Source of the DNA: an uncultured Eubacteriales bacterium
GTDB lineage: Bacteria; Bacillota; Clostridia; Oscillospirales; Oscillospiraceae
NCBI GenBank assembly: GCA_934567745.1
Contig: CAKTJM010000022.1
Span: forward strand, 1 to 18,129
DNA: 18,129 nt
Reading direction: 5' to 3'
Of this stretch, positions 6,225-15,251 are shown in pieces. Numbering within the stretch: the first letter of the stretch is position 1; every line of letters starts with the position of its first letter. The position numbers and the translations under genes are program-made. Below the pieces are notes generated by a model. It was not told the DNA's origin. It was given only the letters and a program-made list of their open reading frames with translations, and did not search any database.

Positions 6225-7318
6225 AGCTCGACCGGCTGCGGCTGGACGGGTTCCGGAACTATGAGGAGCTCTCCATCTCCTTCGACCCCGGCGTGAACGT
6301 CATCTGCGGCGAGAACGCCCAGGGGAAGACGAACCTGCTCGAGGCCATCGGCTATCTCTCCGGCGCGCGGTCCCACCGGACGCGGGGCGACAGGGAGCTG
6401 ATCGGCTTTTCCCGGGACAGGGCCACGATCGAGGCCGACACCGAGGGGCGCGGCCGGACCTTCCATCTGGAGCTGCGGCTCGCCCGCGGGGCGCGGCGGC
6501 AGATCTGGATCAACCACGTCAAATGCAGGACCGCCGGGGAGCTCTCCGGCGTCGTGCAGACCGTCCTCTTCTGTCCGGAGGACCTGGCGCTCATCCGCGC
6601 CGGGGCCGCGGAGCGCCGCCGTTTCCTCGACGACGCGATCTGCCAGCTCCGGCCGAAGTACGCCCAGGCGCTCAGCCAGTATGAGCGGCTGCTGGAGCAC
6701 AAGACCAGGATCCTGCGCGACTGGGAGCAGAAGCCGAGCCTGCTGGCCCTGCTCGACGATTTCAACGAGGCCATGGCGCGCGCCGGGGCCCTCGTCATCC
6801 ACTATCGCGCCCATTTCGTGCGGAAGCTCGCCGAGCATGCCGCGCCCATCCAGGAGGCCTTCTCCGGCGGGCGGGAGCGGCTCGCGCTGACCTATCGCAC
6901 CGTCTCCACGGTCGAGGACCCGCTTGGTCCGACCACGGAGCTGTATGAGGCGCTCGTGCGGCACCAGGCCGCCCACGCCCAGGCCGAGCGCGAGGCCCGG
7001 TCCTGCCTGTCCGGCCCGCACAAGGACGACCTGCTCACCGAGATCGACGGGCAGGACGCCCGCCGCTTCGCCTCCCAGGGACAGACCCGCACGGCGGCCC
7101 TGTCCCTCAAGCTCGCCGAGCGTGAGCTGTTCCACGACGACACCGACCAGTGGCCGATCCTCCTGCTCGACGACGTGCTCTCCGAGCTGGACGCGCGGCG
7201 GCAGGACTTCGTCCTGCGGCGCATCGAGGGCGGCCAGGTCTTCATCACCGGGTGCGAGGTCCCGCCCGGGGACCTCGGCCGGGTCATCCGGATCCACGCC
7301 GGGCGGCTCGTCGAGTGA
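6221..7318 (+). CDS. recF: DNA replication and repair protein RecF
   Basis: RecF is an SMC-like ATPase that, with RecO and RecR, loads RecA at gaps in damaged or stalled DNA. The 365 residues show an N-terminal LRLDGFRNYEEL, Walker A GENAQGKT (30-37), FCPEDLALIRAGAAERRRFLD, the SGPHKDDL motif, an ABC-type signature around SQGQTRTAALSLKLAE and Walker B ILLLDDVLSELD. All catalytic motifs are intact and the length is normal. ATG 6221 overlaps the preceding stop. The next gene, remB, begins 51 bp later behind its own ribosome site. Confidence 0.97.
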   Translation: MKLDRLRLDGFRNYEELSISFDPGVNVICGENAQGKTNLLEAIGYLSGARSHRTRGDRELIGFSRDRATIEADTEGRGRTFHLELRLARGARRQIWINHVKCRTAGELSGVVQTVLFCPEDLALIRAGAAERRRFLDDAICQLRPKYAQALSQYERLLEHKTRILRDWEQKPSLLALLDDFNEAMARAGALVIHYRAHFVRKLAEHAAPIQEAFSGGRERLALTYRTVSTVEDPLGPTTELYEALVRHQAAHAQAEREARSCLSGPHKDDLLTEIDGQDARRFASQGQTRTAALSLKLAERELFHDDTDQWPILLLDDVLSELDARRQDFVLRRIEGGQVFITGCEVPPGDLGRVIRIHAGRLVE

Positions 7319-7369
7319 GTTTCGGCCGTCTTCGCACGGCGCATCTGTTAGGATGGAGGGCGAGCCTTT

Positions 7370-7633
7370 ATGTATCTGCATCTCGGCGGGGCGGTCGTCG
7401 TGCCGGACCGGACCGTGGTCGGCATCTTCGACCTGGACAACACCACCGCTTCCCGCGCCACCCGGGACTTCCTCGCCCGGGCCGAGCGCGACCAGCAGAT
7501 CGTCAGCATCGGCGACGATCTGCCCCGGTCCTTCCTCCTCTGCCGTGAGGGCGGGGAGGTCACCGTCTATCTCTCCCAGCTCTCCAGCGCCACCCTGCTG
7601 CGGCGGCTGGAGTCGGGACAGATGGGCCTATAG
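7370..7633 (+). CDS. remB: DUF370 / RemB-like regulatory protein
   Basis: An 87-residue protein matching the DUF370 family: MYLHLGGAVVVPDRTVVGIF, then DLDNTTASRATRDFL, then QIVSIGDDLPRSFLL and VYLSQLSSATL. It occupies the remB (yaaB) position between recF and gyrB, as in Bacillus subtilis. Its paralogue RemA is a DNA-binding activator of biofilm matrix genes. The role of RemB is less clear, so function is inferred from family only. The ribosome site GGATGGAGGG lies before the ATG. A weak hairpin with four T follows the stop at once. Confidence 0.9.
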   Translation: MYLHLGGAVVVPDRTVVGIFDLDNTTASRATRDFLARAERDQQIVSIGDDLPRSFLLCREGGEVTVYLSQLSSATLLRRLESGQMGL

Positions 7634-7640
7634 CATCTAC

Positions 7641-7658
7641 GGGCCTGACGGCCCTTTT
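7641..7658 (+). terminator. Weak hairpin with T-tract after remB
   Basis: GGGCC (7641-7645), loop TGAC, GGCCC (7650-7654), then four T. The stem is only 5 bp, so it may attenuate rather than end transcription between remB and gyrB. Confidence 0.35.
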
Positions 7659-7691
7659 CATCATCGCAACTGTTGGCAATGGAGGGTATGA

Positions 7692-9635
<1,944 letters not shown>

Positions 9636-9647
9636 GGAGGTCCGCTC

Positions 9648-10337
9648 ATGCTGCTCTCCTTCCTCTTCCTGGTGGCCGCGGCCCTGATCCCGCCGGTGTG
9701 CCTCATGTGGGGCGTGCACCGGATGGACCGGCTGGAGCCGGAGCCGAAGCGCCTGTGCTGGGGCCTGTTCCTCCGCGGCGCGCTGGGCATGGTCCCCATC
9801 CTCGTGCTGGAGCTGATCGCCGAGCGGTTCGCCGAGGGCTTCGCGTGGTATCCCCTGCTCTACCTTTTCCTCTCGTATTTCGTCATCCCCGGCTTCATCG
9901 AGGAGGGCGTCAAGTACCGCATCCTCGTGCGGCGCGTCTGGGACGAGCGCGCCTTCGACCACCGCTTCGACGCCGTGGTCTACGCCGTCTTCGTCTCCCT
10001 CGGCTTCGCCGCCATCGAGAACGTGCTCTATGTCTGCACCTCCGGCCTCTCCACGGCCATCGTGCGCGCGCTGTTCTCCATCCCCGGCCACGCCATGTTC
10101 GGCATCGTCATGGGCGTGTGCCTGGCCCGGGCCAAGTGGCTCGCGCTGGGCGGCCAGCATCAGGCCGCGCAGGCGGCCCTGCGCCGGACCTGGGTCCTGC
10201 CCGCCGTGCTGCACGGGGCCTATGACTTCCTGCTCGTCGGCTTCGGATGGGTGTTCTACGTCTATTTCGTCGTCCTGGTGGTCTGCGTCGTGCGGCTGCT
10301 CAAGCGTTCGGCCAGAGAAGACGGCCCCATCATCTGA
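9648..10337 (+). CDS. PrsW-family intramembrane metalloprotease
   Basis: This is a polytopic membrane protein of 229 residues with hydrophobic segments at about 1-22, 38-58, 68-84, 108-130, 142-162, 182-198 and 200-218. The family's motifs are in order: FIEEGVKY (E85, E86, K89), FDAVVYAVFVSLGFAAIENVLY (E124, N125), HAMFGIVMG (H148) and LHGAYDF (H189, D193). PrsW of Bacillus subtilis cleaves the anti-sigma factor RsiW, and relatives act on other membrane substrates; the substrate here is unknown. AGGAGG overlaps the end of gyrB and the start is 12 bp after its stop, so it should be co-expressed with gyrase. No sigma/anti-sigma pair lies in the window. Confidence 0.88.
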   Translation: MLLSFLFLVAAALIPPVCLMWGVHRMDRLEPEPKRLCWGLFLRGALGMVPILVLELIAERFAEGFAWYPLLYLFLSYFVIPGFIEEGVKYRILVRRVWDERAFDHRFDAVVYAVFVSLGFAAIENVLYVCTSGLSTAIVRALFSIPGHAMFGIVMGVCLARAKWLALGGQHQAAQAALRRTWVLPAVLHGAYDFLLVGFGWVFYVYFVVLVVCVVRLLKRSAREDGPII

Positions 10338-10388
10338 GCGCCCCCCTGATCCGTTCCCTCATCCTTAGGACAAGGAGTTTTCATCACT

Positions 10389-12902
10389 ATGGCAAAGTAT
10401 AAAGACTATCGGCCGGAGGACATCGCCTTCCCGGACCAGCATATCGTCTCCTCGGACCTCGTCAAGGAGATGAAGGACAGCTACATCGACTATGCCATGT
10501 CCGTCATCGTCGGCCGTGCCCTGCCGGACGTGCGTGACGGTCTCAAGCCCGTCCATCGGCGCATCCTCTATTCGATGTACGAGAGCGGCCTGACCCACGA
10601 GAAGCCGTTCAAGAAGTCCGTCACCTGCGTCGGTGACGTCCTGGGCCGCTATCACCCCCACGGCGACAGCTCCGTCTACGACGCCCTCGTCCGCATGGCG
10701 CAGGACTTCTCCATGCGCTACCCCCTCATCGAGGGCCACGGCAACTTCGGCTCCGTGGACGGCGACCCCCCCGCGGCCTACCGTTACACCGAGGCCCGCA
10801 TGGCCAAGATGTCCGGCGAGATGCTGCGCGACATCGAGAAGGACACCGTCCTCTGGGACCCGAACTTCGACGAGACCCGTAAGGAGCCGCAGGTCCTGCC
10901 CGCGCGCTTCCCCAACCTGCTCGTCAACGGCTCCTCCGGCATCGCCGTCGGCATGGCGACGAACATCCCCCCGCACAACCTGCGGGAGGTCATCGACGCC
11001 GCCATCTGCGTCCTCGACGATCCGGAGGCGACCCTGGCCGACCTCATGGAGCACGTGAAGGGCCCCGACTTCCCCACCGGCGGCATCATCATGGGCCGGG
11101 CGGGCATCCGCGCGGCCTACGCGACCGGCCGCGGCCGCGTCACCGTCCGCGCGCGGACCGAGTTCGAGGAGTACGGCCGGAACCATGAGCGCACGCGCAT
11201 CATCGTCACCGAGCTGCCCTATCAGGTCAACAAGCGGCTGCTGATCGCCGCCATCTCCGAGCAGGTCAAGGACAAGCGCATCGAGGGCATCTCCGACCTG
11301 CGCGACGAGTCCGACCGCAAGGGCATGCGCATCGTCATCGAGCTCAAGCACGACGCCAACCCCCAGGTGGTGCTCAACCACCTGCTCACCCAGACCCAGC
11401 TCCAGACGACCTTCGCGATCAACATGCTCGCCCTGGTCACCGAGCAGGGCCGCCGCCAGCCGAAGATCCTGTCCCTGCGCCACATCCTCGACGAGTACCT
11501 GTCCTTCCAGGAGGAGGTCATCACCCGCCGGACGATCTACGACAAGCGCAAGGCCGAGGAGCGCGCCCACCTGCTGGAGGGCCTGCTCATCGCGCAGGAC
11601 AACATCGACGAGGTCATCCGCATCATCCGCAGCAGCTACGACGACGCGCGGGAGAACCTGATGCAGCGCTTCGACCTGGACGAGGTCCAGGCCCAGGCCA
11701 TCTGCGACATGCGGCTGATCGCCCTCCAGGGCCTCAACCGCGAGAAGCTCCAGAACGAGTACGACGAGCTGGAGAAGAAGATTGCCTGGTACGCCGAGCT
11801 GCTCGCCGACCGCGAGAAGCTCCTCAAGGTGCTCAAGGACGAGCTGGTCGAGATCCGCGACCGCTACGGCGACGACCGCCTGACCGAGATCGCCGACGTG
11901 GAGGACGAGATCGACATCGAGGACCTCATCGAGGAGGAGGAGTGCGTGTTCACCCTCACCGCGGCGGGGTACATGAAGCGGATGCCCGTGGCGACCTACC
12001 GCACCCAGCGGCGCGGCGGCAAGGGCATCTCCGCCCAGAGCCTGCGCGAGGAGGACTACGTCGATACCCTCTTCACCGCGTCGAGCCACGACAACATCCT
12101 CTTCTTCACCAGCTCCGGCCGGGTCTATAAGAAGAAGGGCTATCAGATCCCGGAGGCCAGCCGCGCGGCCAAGGGGACGCATCTGAACAACATCTTCCAG
12201 TTCGAGCCGGGCGAGCGCGTCACGGCCATGCTCCACGGCCGCGAGAACGACGAGAAGGGCTTCCTCTTCATGGTCACGCGCAACGGCACCGTCAAGCGCA
12301 CGGAGAAGGCCGCGTTCCGGAACATCCGGACCTCCGGCCTGCGGGTGCTGACGCTGGACGAGGGCGACGAGCTGATCTCCGTGCGGGAGACCGACGGCGA
12401 GATGAACGTGCTCATCGTCTCACACGACGGCATGGCCATCTGCTTCCAGGAGACCGACGTGCGGCCGATGGGCCGGACGGCGGTCGGGGTGCGGGGCATC
12501 AAGCTGCGCGAGGGCGACTACGTCATCGGTGCGGTCCGCGCCACCCCGGGCAAGAGCCTGCTCATCATCACCGAGAACGGCTTCGGCAAGCGCACGCCCA
12601 TCGAGGAGTACGTCCGCGCGGGCGGCGTGCCGCAGCACCGCGGCGGCTACGGCCTCAAGGGCTATCAGATCACCGAGAAGACCGGGAAGGCCGCGGCCGT
12701 CAAGGCCGTGGACGACGGGGACGACATCCTCATCATCTCCGACGACGGGACCATCATCCGCATGGCGGCCTCCGACGTGAGCACCTATGGGCGCGCGGCC
12801 CAGGGCGTGCGCGTCATGCGGGTCTCCGAGGGGACGAAGGTCATCTCCCTGGCCCGGGCCGAGCGTGAGAACGACGAGGCCCCGCAGGGGAACGATGGAT
12901 GA
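10389..12902 (+). CDS. gyrA: DNA gyrase subunit A
   Basis: GyrA is the DNA-cutting and wrapping subunit of gyrase. The breakage-reunion half starts [20 protein letters not shown]. The catalytic tyrosine is Y133 in YRYTEARM. The quinolone-determining region reads [11 protein letters not shown], with S94 and D98 at the usual resistance positions, so both are wild type. The GyrA box QRRGGKG is at 540-546, which identifies gyrase rather than topoisomerase IV, and six blade-like repeats of the C-terminal domain follow. The 837 residues are normal. The start ATG follows AAGGAG by 11 bases. It is separated from gyrB by the PrsW-family gene. Confidence 0.98.
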   Translation: MAKYKDYRPEDIAFPDQHIVSSDLVKEMKDSYIDYAMSVIVGRALPDVRDGLKPVHRRILYSMYESGLTHEKPFKKSVTCVGDVLGRYHPHGDSSVYDALVRMAQDFSMRYPLIEGHGNFGSVDGDPPAAYRYTEARMAKMSGEMLRDIEKDTVLWDPNFDETRKEPQVLPARFPNLLVNGSSGIAVGMATNIPPHNLREVIDAAICVLDDPEATLADLMEHVKGPDFPTGGIIMGRAGIRAAYATGRGRVTVRARTEFEEYGRNHERTRIIVTELPYQVNKRLLIAAISEQVKDKRIEGISDLRDESDRKGMRIVIELKHDANPQVVLNHLLTQTQLQTTFAINMLALVTEQGRRQPKILSLRHILDEYLSFQEEVITRRTIYDKRKAEERAHLLEGLLIAQDNIDEVIRIIRSSYDDARENLMQRFDLDEVQAQAICDMRLIALQGLNREKLQNEYDELEKKIAWYAELLADREKLLKVLKDELVEIRDRYGDDRLTEIADVEDEIDIEDLIEEEECVFTLTAAGYMKRMPVATYRTQRRGGKGISAQSLREEDYVDTLFTASSHDNILFFTSSGRVYKKKGYQIPEASRAAKGTHLNNIFQFEPGERVTAMLHGRENDEKGFLFMVTRNGTVKRTEKAAFRNIRTSGLRVLTLDEGDELISVRETDGEMNVLIVSHDGMAICFQETDVRPMGRTAVGVRGIKLREGDYVIGAVRATPGKSLLIITENGFGKRTPIEEYVRAGGVPQHRGGYGLKGYQITEKTGKAAAVKAVDDGDDILIISDDGTIIRMAASDVSTYGRAAQGVRVMRVSEGTKVISLARAERENDEAPQGNDG

Positions 12903-12965
12903 GACACGTCCGCAAGGGATCAGTAGAGTGATAAACAGAACAGTCGATCAGGAAGGAGAACACCT

Positions 12966-13220
12966 ATGGACGATCGCATGACACAACGCATCTTGAACGT
13001 GTTCGGGGTGGCTGTGGCCATCATCGGGGCCATCTGCGTCTGGAAGGCCCTGACCGAGATCCTGCCCGGCGGCCTCGGCTGGTACGGCGTGCTCTGGACC
13101 GCGGGGGCCTTCGGCTTCACGATCCTGGGCATCCTCTTCATCGTGCTGCCCGGCCCGCTGATTCGCCGCAAGGCCCGCAAGGAGGCCGAGCGTCTGGCCA
13201 GGGAGACCGAGGCCGAATGA
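12966..13220 (+). CDS. Small two-helix membrane protein, unknown function
   Basis: I do not recognise a family. The 84 residues hold two hydrophobic helices, at about 11-29 and 40-61, joined by a Gly-rich turn (LPGGLGWYG). A charged tail ([18 protein letters not shown]) should lie in the cytoplasm by the positive-inside rule, as should the short N-terminus. The ribosome site AGGAAGGAG precedes the ATG. The stop overlaps the rnhA start by 4 bp, and the gene lies 63 bp after gyrA, so it is probably translated with rnhA. The clean coupling and G/C-rich third positions support a real gene. Confidence 0.8.
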   Translation: MDDRMTQRILNVFGVAVAIIGAICVWKALTEILPGGLGWYGVLWTAGAFGFTILGILFIVLPGPLIRRKARKEAERLARETEAE

Positions 13221-13657
13221 AGCAGGTCACCGTCTACACCGACGGCGCCTGCTCCGGCAACCCCGGCCCGGGCGGCTGGGGCGCGATCCTGCGGTACGGC
13301 GCGCATGAGAAGGAGATCTCCGGCGGGGCGGCCTCCACCACGAACAACCGGATGGAGCTGACCGCCGTGATCGAGGCGCTGCGCCTGCTCAAGGAGCCGT
13401 GCCTGGTCGAGCTGTGGTCCGATTCCAAGTACGTCATCGACGCGCTGGAGAAGGGCTGGGCGCGCTCCTGGCAGAAGCGGGGCTGGGTCAAGGGCGACAA
13501 GAAGCCCGCGCTCAACCCCGACCTGTGGGAGGAGCTGCTCGCGCTGACCGACCGCCACACGGTCCGGTGCCACTGGGTCAAGGGCCACGCCGACGACCCG
13601 TACAACGAGCGCTGCGACCGGCTCGCCGTCGCGGAGAGCCGGAGATATCGCACCTGA
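13217..13657 (+). CDS. rnhA: Ribonuclease HI
   Basis: RNase HI cuts the RNA strand of RNA-DNA hybrids, removing R-loops and primers. All catalytic residues are visible: D9 in [17 protein letters not shown]47 in [15 protein letters not shown]69 in WSDSKYVI, H124 in [15 protein letters not shown] and D134. The basic stretch [13 protein letters not shown] corresponds to the handle region of the Escherichia coli enzyme. At 146 residues it is slightly shorter at the C-terminus than E. coli (155). Its ATG overlaps the stop of the preceding small membrane protein. It converges with gpr, 60 bp apart. Confidence 0.96.
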   Translation: MKQVTVYTDGACSGNPGPGGWGAILRYGAHEKEISGGAASTTNNRMELTAVIEALRLLKEPCLVELWSDSKYVIDALEKGWARSWQKRGWVKGDKKPALNPDLWEELLALTDRHTVRCHWVKGHADDPYNERCDRLAVAESRRYRT

Positions 13658-13675
13658 GCTTTCCACAAAAACGAG

Positions 13676-13734
13676 AAAAAGGTGGACCTTTTGCCGCGAA
13701 ACTGTAGAAAAAGCGGGTCAGGAGGTCCACTTTT
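13676..13734. terminator. Candidate bidirectional terminator between convergent rnhA and gpr
   Basis: GTGGACC (13682-13688) can pair with GGTCCAC (13724-13730). The plus-strand right arm is followed by TTTT; on the minus strand the equivalent arm is followed by CTTTTT. The 35-base loop is long, and the right arm lies in the last codons of gpr. A second, smaller fold, AAAAGG/CCTTTT (13677-13682 with 13687-13692), competes. Confidence 0.4.
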
Positions 13735-14608
13735 CCACTTCTTCCACTGAGAAATCCACATGGAGGGCCGCGCTGATCCCCCAGCCGAGGATCTTGGCGA
13801 GGACCTCCGTCTCCGTGTCGATGCTGCGCGGCGTGACGAACCACTCCGCCCCCTCGCGGCGGAAGACGGCCGGGTCGAAGCCCTCCGCGCCGTCCAGCAG
13901 GTCCAGGCAGAGCGTCGCGGCATCGACCACCGTCGGCACGCCGACCGCGAGGACCGGGACGCCCAGGTGCGCCCGGTCGAGCGCCATCCGCGCGTTCCCC
14001 ACGCCGGAGCCGGGGACGATCCCTGTGTCCGAGAGCTGGATCGTGCGGCAGACCCGCTCCTGCCGCCGCGCCGCCAGGGCGTCCACCGCGATCAGGCACG
14101 CGGGCGCGAGCCGTTCGGCCACCGCGCCGATCAGCTCGCCGCTCTCCATCCCCGTCGTCCCCGTGACCCCCGCCGCCAGCGCCGCCACCGGGCGCAGCGC
14201 GCCGAACTGGTCCGGGAGCTGGGCGACGAGGTGGCGCGTGACGAGGACGTGGTCCGTCGTCTGAGGCCCGAGCCGGTCCGGCGTCACGGCCCGGTTGCCC
14301 AGGCCCGCCACGAGGACCGGCCCGTCCTCCGGGAGGGCGGCGAGGGACCGCAGGGCCGCCGCCACCGCCCGCGCCGCGCGCAGGACGTCCGCCCGGTCCC
14401 GCGGCAGGTCGTCGAGGTCCAGGGTGAGGTAGGTCCCCACCGGCTTGCCGAGCGTCCGGGCGCCGTCCTCGTCGAGGATCTCCACCCGCGTGAGGGGGAA
14501 GCCGTGGAGGGTGTCCTCCCGGACCCGCACCCCGTCGAGCGCGGCCCCGTCCGGGGCCGCCAGATCGCGCGCTTCCAGCGCCAGATCGAGCTTTCGTGCG
14601 ATCGTCAT
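13718..14608 (-). CDS. gpr: GPR endopeptidase (spore germination protease)
   Basis: GPR degrades the small acid-soluble proteins that coat spore DNA, early in germination. The 296 residues show the family motifs VLVAGLGNRAVTPDRLGPQT (98-117), TGTTGMESGELIGAV (149-163), VDALAAR (175-181) and LSDTGIVPGSGVGN (192-205). D111 and D176, in the VTPD and VDALAAR motifs, match the two aspartates considered essential in Bacillus GPR. The protein is shorter than Bacillus forms of about 370 residues. The ribosome site AGGAGGGA precedes the ATG. It is the only gene here transcribed against replication. Forespore sigma-G control is expected from the family, but I could not find a convincing sigma-G promoter. 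It marks the organism as an endospore former or a recent descendant of one. Confidence 0.95.
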   Translation of the reverse strand: MTIARKLDLALEARDLAAPDGAALDGVRVREDTLHGFPLTRVEILDEDGARTLGKPVGTYLTLDLDDLPRDRADVLRAARAVAAALRSLAALPEDGPVLVAGLGNRAVTPDRLGPQTTDHVLVTRHLVAQLPDQFGALRPVAALAAGVTGTTGMESGELIGAVAERLAPACLIAVDALAARRQERVCRTIQLSDTGIVPGSGVGNARMALDRAHLGVPVLAVGVPTVVDAATLCLDLLDGAEGFDPAVFRREGAEWFVTPRSIDTETEVLAKILGWGISAALHVDFSVEEVEKWTS

Positions 14609-14721
14609 CCTGCGATCCCTCCTGAAAGACCACCATATCTAGTGGAGTGGAAAATTTTCTTCCCTATTCTTTGCGATGTGGAAAAAATTATGCATCCAAC
14701 GCAGATTTTCGAGAAAAAAGG

Positions 14722-14750
14722 TTGCATTTTGGTTCGACTTGTGCTAAAAT
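14722..14750 (+). promoter_or_regulatory. rpsT promoter
   Basis: A -35 TTGCAT (14722-14727) and a -10 TAAAAT (14745-14750) are spaced 17 bp apart, with an extended -10 TGC. The start would be near 14757, leaving a leader of about 50 bases before rpsT. Confidence 0.7.
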
Positions 14751-14805
14751 ACATTCTCGCACAGAACTTTTGTGTCATAAAATTCGATCGGAGGAGGTGT
14801 TTGGT

Positions 14806-15072
14806 TTGCCGAATATCAAGTCTGCAAAGAAGCGTGTTCTGGTCAATCAGACAAAGGCCGCGAGGAACAAGGCTGCTAAGTCCGCACTCAAGACCCAGCT
14901 CAAGTATTTTGACGCTGCGATCAACGAAGGCAACCGCAGCGAGGCCGATGCAAGATACAAAGCAGCCGTCAAGGCTGTCGATCAGGCCGCTGCCCGTGGT
15001 CTGATGCACAAGAACACTGCGGCCAACCGCAAGAGCAAGATGACTCTGCGTCTGAACAAGCTGCCCCAGTGA
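14806..15072 (+). CDS. rpsT: 30S ribosomal protein S20
   Basis: S20 binds 16S rRNA early in assembly of the small subunit. The 88 residues begin PNIKSAKKRVLVNQTKAARN after the initiator and continue with the helical, basic pattern of S20, ending SKMTLRLNKL. The start is TTG at 14806, chosen because the family starts at PNIKSAKKR and GAGGAGGTG lies 6-7 bases upstream. An in-frame ATG at 14647 would read through the promoter. Codon choice differs from the neighbours, with many T-ending codons such as CGT, GTT and GCT. It diverges from gpr and has its own strong terminator. Confidence 0.96.
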   Translation: MPNIKSAKKRVLVNQTKAARNKAAKSALKTQLKYFDAAINEGNRSEADARYKAAVKAVDQAAARGLMHKNTAANRKSKMTLRLNKLPQ

Positions 15073-15096
15073 GACCCACGAAATAAGAAGAAAGTC

Positions 15097-15125
15097 GCCG
15101 TCTGAAGTATTCAGACGGCCTTTTT
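15097..15125 (+). terminator. Intrinsic terminator of rpsT
   Basis: A perfect 10-bp stem, GCCGTCTGAA (15097-15106) with TTCAGACGGC (15110-15119), closes a 3-base loop and is followed by C and five T. Confidence 0.93.
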
Positions 15126-15148
15126 CTACCCTACGGGGCCGAAAAACT

Positions 15149-15199
15149 TTCAAACTCTGTTCAAAAAATCTCAGCGGAAAGGTCACAGAATCTTCACGA
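15149..15199 (+). promoter_or_regulatory. Phased direct repeats upstream of htrA (candidate response-regulator site)
   Basis: TCA cores recur at 15150, 15161, 15171, 15183 and 15194, steps of 11, 10, 12 and 11 bp. The clearest copies are TTCAAA (15149), TTCAAA (15160), GTCACA (15182) and TTCACG (15193). About one helical turn between direct repeats is the binding pattern of OmpR/PhoB-family regulators. The array ends nine bases before the -10. Confidence 0.5.
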
Positions 15200-15207
15200 T
15201 CGTCCGC

Positions 15208-15213
15208 TATACT
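15208..15213 (+). promoter_or_regulatory. htrA -10 element without a recognisable -35
   Basis: TATACT (15208-15213) lies 38 bases before the htrA start. The bases 16-18 bp upstream (ACAGAA and its shifts) do not resemble TTGACA, as expected for an activator-dependent promoter. Confidence 0.5.
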
Positions 15214-15251
15214 CTCTACCATAGAAAACAGCAGAACGGAGGCGCCACCTT

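Noticed and set aside
7319..7369. Hairpin GCCGT/ACGGC after recF as a terminator
   Set aside because: The stem is only 5 bp and no T-tract follows it.
4823..7381. 852-codon open frame on the minus strand across dnaN and recF
   Set aside because: It is antisense to three clearly recognised genes, has no family resemblance, and is rich in Leu, Gly, Asp, Glu and Val as expected for the complement of G/C-ending codons.
10365..12236. 623-codon minus-strand frame across gyrA
   Set aside because: Same low-complexity acidic and hydrophobic pattern as the other antisense shadows; no ribosome site or homology.
12895..12981. 28-codon frame starting at the end of gyrA
   Set aside because: Weak ribosome site, no recognisable protein, and it overlaps the well-supported start of the small membrane protein in another frame.
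14609..14700. Sigma-G promoter for gpr
   Set aside because: A GAATA at a -35-like place exists on the minus strand, but no matching CATnnTA -10 lies at the right distance, so I did not annotate it.
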